Positions 8,408 through 17,121 of a stretch of DNA of 64,000 nt are shown here, in pieces. The DNA comes from Duganella sp. Root336D2. GTDB lineage: Bacteria > Pseudomonadota > Gammaproteobacteria > Burkholderiales > Burkholderiaceae_D. The notes beneath the pieces were generated by a model. The model made no database searches, was not told the origin of the DNA, and saw only the letters and a program-made list of their open reading frames with translations. Location: assembly GCF_001425005.1 (NCBI RefSeq), contig NZ_LMDB01000033.1, forward strand, positions 1,238 through 65,237, given 5' to 3'. The number at the start of each line of letters is the position of its first letter. The first letter of the stretch is position 1. The position numbers and the translations under genes were made by a program.

Positions 8408-10558
8408 TCATGCCTTCGGATTGGTATCTACGTCGTCACCGTGCAGCTCAATCTTTTTCGACGCGCGGATGATGATTTCCTTGCCGGTTATCTCGATGCG
8501 GCCATCCTTGTTCATGTAGAACGTGCTTTCGCCCACTTCGATGCGGAATTCTTCCCCGGCAGTGAAGGTAATCTTTTGCCCGGCAGTGACAGACTTGGAA
8601 AGGCCCACCTGCTCCGCCTGCATCAGCGCTACCGTGGTGTTCATGGCTGCGCCAACGGTAGTCTGATAGGCTCCGCCGATGGTCAGCATCTTTGCCAAGG
8701 CTACGGTTTCAGTTTTCACCTTGCCGACGGTGACGTGGCGGCTGCCGCCAATCTTGACGTTTTCATCCTTGCCGACGTCTTCCGAACGATTGTCGCCAAT
8801 GCTGATGGTTTCGTCATGGTCCACCCGTTCTGTGCGGTTGTTGTGCACGGTGATGGTTTCGTCGTGGCCAACGGTTTCCTTGCGGTCGCGCTTTACCTCG
8901 GTGGTTTCGTCGCGGTCAACCGTCTTGCGCCGGTCGTTGCCGACCCATTTATCCTCATCGTGTTCGACCTCGGTGAGCTGGTCCTTTTCGGCGTGCAGCC
9001 AAAGCTGCTCATTGCCCTTCTTATCTTCGAATCGGATTGCATTCGCATTGTCATAGACGCCGCCCGGCGTGGACCGGGACAGGATGCCGCTCTGCGTTTT
9101 ATTGGCGGGGAGTTCCCATGGCGGCATCGATTTCGCATTGGGCACCATGCCAGTAATCAGTGGACGATCCGGATTCCCATCAAGGAATTGCACGATCACT
9201 TCCGTACCGATACGAGGAATGGAGGTCATGCCAAAGTTCGGCCCCGCCCAAGCTGTAGCGACACGTACCCAGGCCGAGCTCTTTTCGTCATAAGCACCGA
9301 TGCGGTCCCAATGGAACTGGATTCGCACGCGGCCATATTCGTCCGTGTAGATCTCCTCGCCCGGTGGGCCTACTACCAACGCGGTCTGCAAACCATAGAC
9401 TTTGGTTTGCTCGCTATTGAAATTCCTGCCCGGTCGCCAAGGGATTTTCTTGCGGATGCAGCGGATGGTATTTTTGTAACGCGATGTGGAGTCGCGGCCG
9501 GCTTGATAATTGTTGCTGGCATTATGACAGGCTTCCAGGATCAGGAACGTCCTGTCGTCTGCACTGCCACCAGCATCGTCGAAGTGGCCAGTCAGCTCGA
9601 AGCAGCGGCCAGGCTGTGCGCTACGGTCATTGCCGGTACCTTCAAAATACTTGGCCTTGGCTTCGATCTCTTCAAGACGCAGGCGCGTGATGTCATCGGC
9701 ATCGCCCTGGTCCTTGAAACCATAGGTGCCAGCGTATTCATATACTTCCGTTTTGAGGACTTTACCTTGTTGATTGACGCTAGGCAGGCTGGCAAGTACC
9801 GGGTGCGGTTTTTTGAAATCAAAACCGGCCAAAGCGAAACTGCTCGGCGCCATGTTGCGCACCGGCGTCCAGCTTCCCAGCGCGTCGTCTTCCTTGGCTC
9901 CAGCTTCCTTCTGGAATGGAATGTCGGCACTTGCACCGTCAATTGGCGATGCTTTTGTGGAGTCGTCCGAGATTACCAGTGTATGCCCGTTCGCCCGATG
10001 CTCATACCAATAGAACCAGCCAGCCTGCTCCCAGCGCCTGTGCAGGTAGTTGTAATCGCTTTCGTTGAACTGGCAGGCATCCGTGAACTCCGGATCCTTG
10101 CCCGAAGTTCGGAATTCGACATCACGCAGCGCATAGTCGCCCAGAATGTCTTCGCTTTGCTGCGAGAGCGATTTGCCATGAAAGAGATAGTTATCGCGCC
10201 GCAGGCCCAGGTAGGCCAGCCAAGGCCGCAGCACCATCTCATAATAAACATAGCCGCCATCGGCACGGCGGCGCTGGAATTCAAAGACATAGCCATTGAA
10301 GTAGCGCAGGCTGCGATCTTCGCGTACCAGCTCCACGGTCACCATCTTGCCCAGCACGTCTTTCAGCGCGATGTCGGGATCGTTGGTAATGACTTCAATG
10401 GTGAACCTGAAGTCGCGCGAGAGGCATTCTTCAGCATCCAGGCTGTTGGCTAGTAATTTGGCTTGGGGGCCGTCCTCGTTAGGAAAACGCAATCGCAGCA
10501 GGCGGTTGGTTTGGCGCGAGTCACTGAACGCCTGGAAGGCGTCGGAAATCATGTTCAT
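8408..10558 (-). CDS. vgrG: VgrG (TssI) spike protein
   Basis: 716 residues. The N-terminal half is the phage gp27-like hub. Around residue 400 is the gp5 OB-fold signature DEYGRVRIQFHWDR. Then come a needle of short repeats of HDET-I-x-V-x-N-R type (DUF2345-like beta-helix) and a plain ending in ELHGDDVDTNPKA with no extra effector domain. It should therefore be a carrier, with the toxic activity supplied by the PAAR-like Rhs protein two genes downstream. No structural T6SS genes (tssB, tssC, clpV) are in the window, so this is an orphan vgrG island that relies on a secretion system encoded elsewhere. Start at ATG 10558; a second in-frame ATG two codons later is equally possible. Confidence 0.95.
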   Translation of the reverse strand: MNMISDAFQAFSDSRQTNRLLRLRFPNEDGPQAKLLANSLDAEECLSRDFRFTIEVITNDPDIALKDVLGKMVTVELVREDRSLRYFNGYVFEFQRRRADGGYVYYEMVLRPWLAYLGLRRDNYLFHGKSLSQQSEDILGDYALRDVEFRTSGKDPEFTDACQFNESDYNYLHRRWEQAGWFYWYEHRANGHTLVISDDSTKASPIDGASADIPFQKEAGAKEDDALGSWTPVRNMAPSSFALAGFDFKKPHPVLASLPSVNQQGKVLKTEVYEYAGTYGFKDQGDADDITRLRLEEIEAKAKYFEGTGNDRSAQPGRCFELTGHFDDAGGSADDRTFLILEACHNASNNYQAGRDSTSRYKNTIRCIRKKIPWRPGRNFNSEQTKVYGLQTALVVGPPGEEIYTDEYGRVRIQFHWDRIGAYDEKSSAWVRVATAWAGPNFGMTSIPRIGTEVIVQFLDGNPDRPLITGMVPNAKSMPPWELPANKTQSGILSRSTPGGVYDNANAIRFEDKKGNEQLWLHAEKDQLTEVEHDEDKWVGNDRRKTVDRDETTEVKRDRKETVGHDETITVHNNRTERVDHDETISIGDNRSEDVGKDENVKIGGSRHVTVGKVKTETVALAKMLTIGGAYQTTVGAAMNTTVALMQAEQVGLSKSVTAGQKITFTAGEEFRIEVGESTFYMNKDGRIEITGKEIIIRASKKIELHGDDVDTNPKA

Positions 10559-10803
10559 TCAGGTACCTGCAAATGATGTTTCAATCGTGCTGCGTGAAAC
10601 TCAAGGTTGAATCGAGCCCGCATACTACTTGAATAACATTGCAGCAAAATTCACAGATTGTTTCGTGGCGACTTGCTTGTAATATGCAAGTAACTGAATT
10701 GGCGGGCGGGGAGGGCGCTATCTGACATACACGCACATAGTCAAAGGCGTCCTCGAGAGGAGGATCCCGGCCAACATGCCCATTTGATGTGCTGGGCTCG
10801 AGA
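10559..10803. other. Intergenic region upstream of vgrG
   Basis: No gene. It should hold the promoter of the vgrG module and the 3' end of the upstream gene's transcript. A short inverted repeat CTTGC/GCAAG lies near 10671-10690. No confident -10/-35 pair or terminator is visible. Confidence 0.35.
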
Positions 10804-12438
10804 TTATTTGAGCGCGAGTACTTCTGCCAACGCTTCCTTCGTGTCCGGATAAGGCTCATCATCGAAAGCGCGCTGCAAGATCTGGCGCGTGCCATCTGGC
10901 CAATTTGCCACGCCCCATCCTTTCAGGGCACGTATTGCCATATTGCGGTTTCGAATGACCGGACTACGCAAACCAGCTTGGACCAGCGGCCATCCTGTTC
11001 CAGGAAAACGCCCGATATCCTGAAGTACTGCGCCGATTGCCGAGTACTTTTCGTTGCCTGGACCGAGCCCCATTTCTTCCGCTGGCCCGGTTGCGATTGT
11101 AGCCAGGTCGAACTGGGTGAGGAGAAGGTCGATCACGGCTTGAATGCGGGCGGGATCATCTGTACGCATCAGGTAGTACCATTGTTCGGAAAGTTTGGCA
11201 TTCTGTCGCTCAAATCGCTTTTCCCATACATCGAGGCCGAGAATTTCGCCGGCCCTGGCCGCCGTCCAGAATATCTGGTCGTCATTCGTAGACCATGCAT
11301 CTTCAACAGCTTTTGGCCAGTATTTCGCGGCGAGAAAAGCCCGGCATGCAGTAGCCAGTTGTGTACGCACATCCGCAGACCATCCCATTGATTCAAGAGG
11401 CGCCCATTCGGTGTCTTCGTTGTCTACGAAGTCGAGGATGCGTGAGATGGCCACAAGAACCTTCAAGTTCCCGGTTTCTGCTTTTGCAGCTGTACGAACG
11501 TACAAAGGTACCGCCTTGTAGCCATCGTCGTAATAACTGATGTCCTCGGCAGGGCCGCCGTTAATCAGTGCCTCGATAATCTCGCCGGCTCCTGTTAGTA
11601 ACGCGTCGTCGATATTTTCTGACTCAAGTGCACCGAGCAGATTCCCGCCTGTAGCGCAGCTATAGGCAAGGTACTCGTACATCACAGAATTTTTGTAGCC
11701 TTCCCGGAGCAGCCACGAACGAATGTCGGCACGCTGGGTATTGGCGAGTCGTTCGACAATATGAATTCGGCCCCAGCCATGCACACGCTGTGCGATCTGC
11801 CACCATGCCGTTTCAACTTCATCCGCGCTCAAGGTGCTGCCTAATGCCACAACGCTATAGAGCGTGAACTCTTCGTGCAAACCGAGTGTTACCAGGAGGT
11901 CTGTATCTTCAGCAGGTGCAAACAGCCCCAGTAAGGCAATGCCGAATTTCACGGCGCCGCGATCCGGGCTTTCGGTGGCCAGCCATCGAGCCAGGGCGCG
12001 CAGTCGGTCAACCGGCACGTTCGCTGTGCCGCGGATGTTTTGCAGCAGCGGATCGACAGTTCTTAAGGCGTTGTCGGCCGCCAGCATGTCGTAGAGCGTC
12101 TTCAGATTGTCTGCGGTCGGGCTTCTCGCCGCCGACAACAAGACATCGTGAATCGCCACCACATCGGCGGATGCACTATCGCTCGTATGGTGCCCGAACG
12201 CCCCGTCCAGTGCGCCGGCTGCCCAGCGCAGCTTGCTACCGGACCGGCTGTTGACGATATCGTCGTCCGGAAGCTCATACGCGGCTTCAGGTAGCCCTTC
12301 CTGTGAACTAGTTGGAAACGCTGCCAGGAAGCTGAAGATCGATACCCGGTCTGCTGCCCACGGTTTGACGAATACGTCCGCAAGCGATGAAGAAGCCGGC
12401 TTCCGGGCCAAAAGTTTTTGAATCCATTCTTGAATCAT
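10804..12438 (-). CDS. Large helical protein of unknown function
   Basis: 544 residues, no signal peptide, no membrane segment and no family recognised. It appears almost entirely alpha-helical, with repeated helix pairs (for example around VDRLRALARWLATESPD and IQAVIDLLLTQFDLA). It ends in a segment that reads like a HEAT-repeat scaffold (SPVIRNRNMAIRALKGWG, then TRQILQRAFDDEPYPDTKEALAEVLA). It lies upstream of vgrG on the same strand but 245 bp away. Membership of the T6SS island is possible and unproven. HEAT-like scaffolds usually mediate protein binding; no catalytic motif was seen. Confidence 0.75.
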   Translation of the reverse strand: MIQEWIQKLLARKPASSSLADVFVKPWAADRVSIFSFLAAFPTSSQEGLPEAAYELPDDDIVNSRSGSKLRWAAGALDGAFGHHTSDSASADVVAIHDVLLSAARSPTADNLKTLYDMLAADNALRTVDPLLQNIRGTANVPVDRLRALARWLATESPDRGAVKFGIALLGLFAPAEDTDLLVTLGLHEEFTLYSVVALGSTLSADEVETAWWQIAQRVHGWGRIHIVERLANTQRADIRSWLLREGYKNSVMYEYLAYSCATGGNLLGALESENIDDALLTGAGEIIEALINGGPAEDISYYDDGYKAVPLYVRTAAKAETGNLKVLVAISRILDFVDNEDTEWAPLESMGWSADVRTQLATACRAFLAAKYWPKAVEDAWSTNDDQIFWTAARAGEILGLDVWEKRFERQNAKLSEQWYYLMRTDDPARIQAVIDLLLTQFDLATIATGPAEEMGLGPGNEKYSAIGAVLQDIGRFPGTGWPLVQAGLRSPVIRNRNMAIRALKGWGVANWPDGTRQILQRAFDDEPYPDTKEALAEVLALK

Positions 12439-12534
12439 TGTGTCTCACTGGGGCCCGGCGGGCGGGTTCTTCAAAATAAAGTGCTACGTGGCTAAAAGAT
12501 CACCAGATCTTAACTGACCCCGAGGGTTGGGGTT

Positions 12535-14208
12535 TCACTGAAGGCGAATGGCGGTATCAAATATCCAGGTACGTCGAATCTCGATCACGTCATACTGGCG
12601 TGCCAGGTTGGGAGGGAATGCACCATAAGGAGCATGCCTGGCCACCACGTTTCGAATTGCCTCGTCGATCGCCGGCACCCCGCTGGAAACGACGAAAGTG
12701 ACTTTCTCTACCGACCCGTCAGCGCGAATCGCCAACGTGACCATGGGCGGAACGTGCCGCTGTTTTGCTGCTTCGCGAACCATGTCGAATGCCATATTCA
12801 GTTCGAACTTCTTGCTTATCGCATCTGCATATTGAACAAGGTCTGCATTTGGATCGACGCGACCAAAAAGCCAGCCGCGGCGCATGCCGCTAACCGTAGG
12901 GAGCAGTGAGCGTGAAGGGTTCTTCAACGCCGCGTCGCGCTGGGCCGCCTCTTCGTTGAGTTGCCTGCCGATTGCGCGCAGGCGCTCTTCCCGTTCAGCT
13001 TCCTGCTTCGCTTTCTCCAGTTGCGCCTGCTCGCGTTTCGATTGTTCAAGGCGCGCGGCCTCCTGCTTTGCGGCTTCTTGTCGCCCAGCCTCTTGTTTAA
13101 TGGCCTCCTGGCGCGCCGCTTCCAGTTGTTGTGCCTGGCGTGCCTCCTCAAGCTGCGCTTGCTTTGCCTGTTCTGCCCGCTGGGCTTCCGCCTTGCGTGC
13201 GGCATCGAGGCGCGCGACTTCGGCTCGTTCCTGCGCCTGACGGGCAGCCTCCTCGCGTGCCTTCTCTTCCAGTTTCGCCTGTTCGCGGCGAACTTCTTCC
13301 TGGCGGGCTAACGCCTGGCGCTCAGCCTCTTGTCGCGCAACTTCGTTCCTGGCTGCTTGCTCGACGCGAATGGCCTCTTGGCGAAGTTGTTCCTGGCGGG
13401 CAGCTTCGAGCTGCGCTTGCCTGGTTTGTTCCTGTCGGATGATTTCCTTGCGTGCGGCTTCATCGCGTTCCTGCTCCTGGCGCGCGGCCTCTTGCAGTTG
13501 CTGTTCTTTTCGCGCAGCTTCTCTCTGGGCGTCTGCCATCAATTCGGCTTGACGCAGGCGTTCCGCCGCTTGCTTTTCTTGTTCAAGCTTAGCCAATTCA
13601 TGCGTACGTTCACGAGCCTCTTTCTCAAGAACCTTTGGCGCAGGGTCGCTAGCGTTATCCGGTACGAGTGCCTCGCGTTCCTGAATGGGGATATTGCGCA
13701 CCGTGGCGTTGGCAGGAGCATTTGTGGGTGCGGCGGCAGGGGCGGGTGGAGACGGTATATCCGGCAGCTTGCCAGCCGGTGTTACCGGCATTGAGGTTGG
13801 AGCGTGCGCAGGTGCTGGGGGCGGAATGAGGACGGCAGGTGCCTCGCTGTTTCCGATAGCGGGTGGGGGCGAGGTCATTGAAGCCACCGGACTTGCGACT
13901 GAAGGCCGCTCCACTGGTGCCAAGACGGGGTTAGCGTTCTCTTTTAAAGCTGCGAGTGGTGCTGGCGTTAGCGCCACTGGTGCAGGGGAAGAGGGCGGTG
14001 GAGGCAGCAACAGTACTTGCAAATCGTTGGCACCCAGGCGTCGTTCCTGCCAAGGAAATTTCAGGGCAGGGAGGCCGAAGGTTTGTCCCCCCAAGGTAAT
14101 GCTTAACAGTCCCGCGTGGATGATGGCGGAAATCACCACGGCACTGCTTAATCGCCAGGGCTCGCGCTGGAGACTATAGGACCGGCCGATAGTGATTGCT
14201 GAGGACAT
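12535..14208 (-). CDS. TolA/TonB-like energy-transducing protein
   Basis: 557 residues with three parts. One membrane helix lies near residues 23-45 (VVISAIIHAGLLSITLGG) after a short cytoplasmic tail. A Pro/Ala-rich periplasmic stretch follows (about 70-190). About 200-430 is a very long Ala/Glu/Gln/Arg coiled coil made of AARQEQ-like units, as in TolA. The last 90 residues are a TonB C-terminal domain (PPMVTLAIRADGSVEKVTFV, AIDEAIRNVVARHAPY, RTWIFDT). Such proteins couple the proton gradient across the inner membrane to outer-membrane tasks together with ExbB/ExbD or TolQ/TolR. None of these partners is nearby, so the target system is unknown. It could be an orphan TolA paralogue rather than the housekeeping one. 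Confidence 0.82.
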   Translation of the reverse strand: MSSAITIGRSYSLQREPWRLSSAVVISAIIHAGLLSITLGGQTFGLPALKFPWQERRLGANDLQVLLLPPPPSSPAPVALTPAPLAALKENANPVLAPVERPSVASPVASMTSPPPAIGNSEAPAVLIPPPAPAHAPTSMPVTPAGKLPDIPSPPAPAAAPTNAPANATVRNIPIQEREALVPDNASDPAPKVLEKEARERTHELAKLEQEKQAAERLRQAELMADAQREAARKEQQLQEAARQEQERDEAARKEIIRQEQTRQAQLEAARQEQLRQEAIRVEQAARNEVARQEAERQALARQEEVRREQAKLEEKAREEAARQAQERAEVARLDAARKAEAQRAEQAKQAQLEEARQAQQLEAARQEAIKQEAGRQEAAKQEAARLEQSKREQAQLEKAKQEAEREERLRAIGRQLNEEAAQRDAALKNPSRSLLPTVSGMRRGWLFGRVDPNADLVQYADAISKKFELNMAFDMVREAAKQRHVPPMVTLAIRADGSVEKVTFVVSSGVPAIDEAIRNVVARHAPYGAFPPNLARQYDVIEIRRTWIFDTAIRLQ

Positions 14209-14298
14209 CGGAACAGACTATCACAAAGGCAGCAGACTATTGACCAATCGGCAACTGAAACGCTGAATTTGCAACAGCGCCGTTGGCTCCTGCAGCGC

Positions 14299-14970
14299 TT
14301 AAGCCTGTGCAGGCGGTTTGTTGAAGCGATGCAGCATTCCGTTCAATAGCACGTCAATCAAGGCTTCGAGGTGGCGATTGAACTCGTCATGCTCAAACCA
14401 TTCTTCCCCATCGCCGAACACCAGGCGCAGCGACACCATGCCGTGCAAGCCTTCCCAGAAGATCTGGGCCATGGCCTCTGCCTGCTCCACAGGAATCTGG
14501 CCAGTGGTGGCCAGGTCGACAAAGAGCTGGCAGGCAAAGGCATAGGGGTCCTGCGCCTGGTTGCCGTGCTCAACGCGCGAGCTAGCTACCGGTGCATGCG
14601 GCCGGCGCTCCATGAAGACCAACGCGTATTGGTCAGGGTGGCGCATGCCGAAGGTTACGTAGGCTTGGCCCGTGCGCCGGATGTTCTCCAGCGGCGATAG
14701 CCCCACCTCAGTGGCGTTACGCATGGCTTTGACCAGGTCGAGCAGGTCGCCGTCCATCGCCTGGGTGATCAGCGTGGCCTTGTTCTGGAACAGATTGTAG
14801 ACGACGGTGGTTGAAAAGCCCGCCTTCTCCGCGACTTTGCGCAAAGTGATCTCGCGTGCACCGCCAGTCTTGATCAAAGCTCGGACGGCTTTGATGATGT
14901 CTTTGCGGCGCTGTTCGGATTCGCGGATTTTTCGCTGTTCTACGCTGCTCGATTTGTTCATTCGATTCAT
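14299..14970 (-). CDS. TetR/AcrR family transcriptional regulator
   Basis: 223 residues. Residues about 15-65 form the TetR helix-turn-helix (TGGAREITLRKVAEKAGFS, then TTVVYNLFQNKATLI). The C-terminal ligand domain contains FGMRHPDQYALVFMERRPHAP, typical of the WHG (TetR_C_33) type. It probably represses a nearby or its own promoter in response to a small hydrophobic ligand. The TolA-like gene 90 bp downstream on the same strand is one candidate target. The start at 14970 gives a short basic N-terminal tail; an ATG four codons in would also serve. Confidence 0.88.
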   Translation of the reverse strand: MNRMNKSSSVEQRKIRESEQRRKDIIKAVRALIKTGGAREITLRKVAEKAGFSTTVVYNLFQNKATLITQAMDGDLLDLVKAMRNATEVGLSPLENIRRTGQAYVTFGMRHPDQYALVFMERRPHAPVASSRVEHGNQAQDPYAFACQLFVDLATTGQIPVEQAEAMAQIFWEGLHGMVSLRLVFGDGEEWFEHDEFNRHLEALIDVLLNGMLHRFNKPPAQA

Positions 14971-15113
14971 TTCTAATTGGGCGCGTTCGCGGCTGAGACT
15001 ACCACGCAGTGATCACGCAGATCAACGGCAATGCGGAGCTGCATTGCGAGGCTCGCGCATTTAGAAATGTCGGATTCCGCAATGACTTGCGACTACTAAG
15101 AATTATCTTATGT

Positions 15114-15143
15114 TGACCAACTGAAGGTTTGGAAATTAATATC
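15114..15143 (+). promoter_or_regulatory. Putative sigma-70 promoter of the HNH operon
   Basis: TTGACC at 15114-15119 and TAATAT at 15138-15143 with an 18-bp spacer, 26 bp before the ATG of the EVE-like/HNH gene. Plausible match only. Confidence 0.4.
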
Positions 15144-15169
15144 GTGCTGAAAGATACCATTAGGGAATA

Positions 15170-16129
15170 ATGGCACGCTACTGGTGGGTAAACCATAAAC
15201 AGACGTCACGGGAGGAAATCCGTGGGGGATATCTATGGTCGCCAAAATTGAAGCGCGACGGTTCATCGAATCTGTTCTATTCCAACATGCGCCGTGCTGA
15301 GCCCGGGGACTATGTCCTGTCCTATGCTGGCACCTACATTAAGTATGTTGGTCAAGTCTGCGACTTCGCGTTCTCTCGAATCAAGCCAGATGAGTTTGGC
15401 CCTGCGGGCGATGCCTGGGATAACGAGGGCTGGATGCTCCCCATTCTTTGGAGACCTTTCGGCGAAGGACTCCATCCTAAATCCCATTTCAATAGAATTC
15501 GGGATTTGCTTCCAGCCAAGTATTCCCCGTTGAGTCTAACCACCGGAAATGGGAATCAGGCTGTTTATCTTGCTGAAATTGATGAACAGCTATTCTTGAC
15601 GCTGTTAGGTATCGGTCAAGTCAGCTTGGATGAATTGTTCGGACCAGGTAGTTTTGCTGTCTATAGCGGACTGCAAATGGAACTTACCGACGAGGAAGTG
15701 CAGGAGAAGATTAGTAGGGACATTGCTCTTTCGAGCACTGAGAAGCTGCGGCAGATCAATGCACGTCGTGGCCAAGGTGCGTTCCGAGAAAATGTAATGC
15801 GTCATGAGATGAGTTGTCGGCTCACTGGGATCTCATCTCCGCGGCTATTGATAGCCAGCCACATAAAGCCATGGCGGTCTTGCGCAGATGGCTTTGAGCG
15901 CCTCGACGGTAATAATGGACTCCTACTATCCCCTAATGTAGACCTGCTATTTGACAAAGGCCTCATCAGTTTTTGGAATGATGGGAGAGTAATTGTCTCC
16001 GCTCATATTGATTCGAGCGATATCGTTCGGCTTGGGCTCGAGACAGCAGTTAGCAAGGAGCATGCAGCTTTCAGGGACGAACAACTACCGTATCTCGACT
16101 ACCACAGGAAGAACGTCTTTTTGGTGTAA
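15170..16129 (+). CDS. EVE-like/HNH endonuclease, probable defence nuclease
   Basis: 319 residues. The N-terminal half resembles an EVE/PUA-like module: it starts ARYWWVNHKQT, contains LKRDGSSNLFYSNMRRAEPGD and VLSYA, and has the aromatic pattern used to bind modified bases. The C-terminal half is an HNH_2-type nuclease: CRLTGI, then LIASHIKPW as the catalytic His region, then the LDGNNGLLLSPNVDLLFDKGLISF block. This architecture is found in modification-dependent (type IV-like) restriction enzymes that cut DNA with modified cytosine. It is followed at once by a second HNH gene, making a two-nuclease unit. Codon use and GC content are lower than in the genome core, a sign of transfer. The modified-base role is inferred from the family. 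Confidence 0.8.
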   Translation: MARYWWVNHKQTSREEIRGGYLWSPKLKRDGSSNLFYSNMRRAEPGDYVLSYAGTYIKYVGQVCDFAFSRIKPDEFGPAGDAWDNEGWMLPILWRPFGEGLHPKSHFNRIRDLLPAKYSPLSLTTGNGNQAVYLAEIDEQLFLTLLGIGQVSLDELFGPGSFAVYSGLQMELTDEEVQEKISRDIALSSTEKLRQINARRGQGAFRENVMRHEMSCRLTGISSPRLLIASHIKPWRSCADGFERLDGNNGLLLSPNVDLLFDKGLISFWNDGRVIVSAHIDSSDIVRLGLETAVSKEHAAFRDEQLPYLDYHRKNVFLV

Positions 16130-16197
16130 TTGAACTTCAGCAGAGAAAAAATGGGATACGTAGTCAATATTGTGACATCGAGACTGTCCTGCTTCAG

Positions 16198-16626
16198 TTG
16201 GGTGGCGAGGCAACTGCGAAAGCGATTCAGGAGCAGGTGCTTATGAGTTTTTGCGACGGCATGATTCCCCCAAACTATCGGCACGAACGATCATTCCGCC
16301 AAACTATTCAACGAAAAATTGAAGACTTTTGCCCGCAGGCAGAAGGGTTCGCCGAGGCAAAGCGCGAGTCAAAATTCATTCGGGTAGCGCACGGACGATA
16401 CCGTCATGCGTCAACTGAATATGGTCTTGCGATCGGAGAGATTGAAGCAGCTGAAGGACTAATCGAAGGCGCGGTAAAACAGATCGCCGTCAACGCGTAT
16501 GAGCGGAGTGCAACTGCAAGAAGGCTTTGCGTGGCGTATCACGGCTACGCCTGCAAGTGCTGTGGATTCAATTTTGAACAGGTCTATGGTGTGCATGGAA
16601 AAGAGTATAGTGGCCCCCGAAATTGA
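16198..16626 (+). pseudogene. HNH endonuclease gene truncated by an IS element
   Basis: The frame encodes a winged-helix-like N-terminus (ATAKAIQEQVLMSFCDGMIP, RHERSFRQTIQRKIEDFCP) and the beginning of an HNH nuclease (AYHGYACKCCGFNFEQVYG). After codon GAG ending at 16605 it runs into the left end of the IS, which adds five foreign residues and a stop. The histidines of the HNH fold are therefore missing and the product cannot cut DNA. The frame is open upstream to at least 16132, so the true start may be earlier than the TTG used here and may overlap the previous stop. It probably formed an operon with the EVE-like/HNH gene. Confidence 0.8.
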
Positions 16627-16704
16627 GACGGTGGTTTAAGCTGTCGTCCGCGAAAGGATGATAGCAAATGAGTGAAGGCAAAAAACGCAGGGTGCATACG
16701 GCGG
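16606..16704 (+). repeat. Extra copy of the IS left end
   Basis: 99 bases identical to 16769-16867: the left terminal repeat, the leader and the first codons of orfA. It is broken off after ACGGCGG and followed by 64 bases (16705-16768) of unrelated sequence. Confidence 0.95.
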
Positions 16705-16768
16705 CGTCACAATCCGCTATTCAAAGTTCGGCGGCCTGACTTCTGGATTGGACTCATATAACGGATTC

Positions 16769-16867
16769 TATAGTGGCCCCCGAAATTGAGACGGTGGTTT
16801 AAGCTGTCGTCCGCGAAAGGATGATAGCAAATGAGTGAAGGCAAAAAACGCAGGGTGCATACGGCGG
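16769..16867 (+). repeat. Second copy of the IS left end (part of the intact IS)
   Basis: Identical to 16606-16704; here it continues into full-length orfA. Confidence 0.95.
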
Positions 16868-17121
16868 AATTCAAGGCCAAGGTGGCTTTGGAGGCTGTGC
16901 GCGGGGTGAAGACGGTCACGGAAATCGCGCAAGAGTACGGTGTGCATCCGGTGCTTGTCGGTCAGTGGAAGAAAGAGATCCTGGAGAATGCCGGTGCCCT
17001 GTTCGACGTTAAGCGCGGCCCCAAACCGGTCGATGAAAGCAGCCCCGAGGACAAGCTGTATAGCGAGATCGGCAAGCTGAAGATGCAGGTGGATTGGCTT
17101 AAAAAAAAGCTAGGGGAATGA
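16831..17121 (+). CDS. IS3-family transposase OrfA
   Basis: 96 residues. The N-terminal helix-turn-helix (TAEFKAKVALEAVRGVKTVT, EIAQEYGVHPVLVGQWKKEI) recognises the IS ends, and a C-terminal leucine-zipper helix (KLYSEIGKLKMQVDWLKKKL) mediates multimerisation. It ends in ATGA overlapping the orfB start. The A8 run at 17101-17108 (A-AAA-AAG slippery site) lies 12 bases before the stop, so a -1 shift would produce the OrfAB transposase, as is usual in this family. Confidence 0.93.
   Translation: MSEGKKRRVHTAEFKAKVALEAVRGVKTVTEIAQEYGVHPVLVGQWKKEILENAGALFDVKRGPKPVDESSPEDKLYSEIGKLKMQVDWLKKKLGE
17101..17108 (+). other. Slippery A8 site for -1 programmed frameshift
   Basis: Eight adenines in the codons Lys-Lys-Lys near the end of orfA, just before the ATGA overlap with orfB. 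This is the standard position for OrfAB fusion in IS3 elements. Confidence 0.7.

Noticed and set aside
8330..10453. 707-codon frame opposite vgrG
   Set aside because: Runs antisense to a clear VgrG and has no domain; long shadow frames are expected in GC-rich DNA.
12439..12534. Terminator or GGGGTCAGGTC-type hairpin before the TolA-like gene end
   Set aside because: Only a weak ACCCC/GGGGT stem; it lacks the family's long arms and a T-run.
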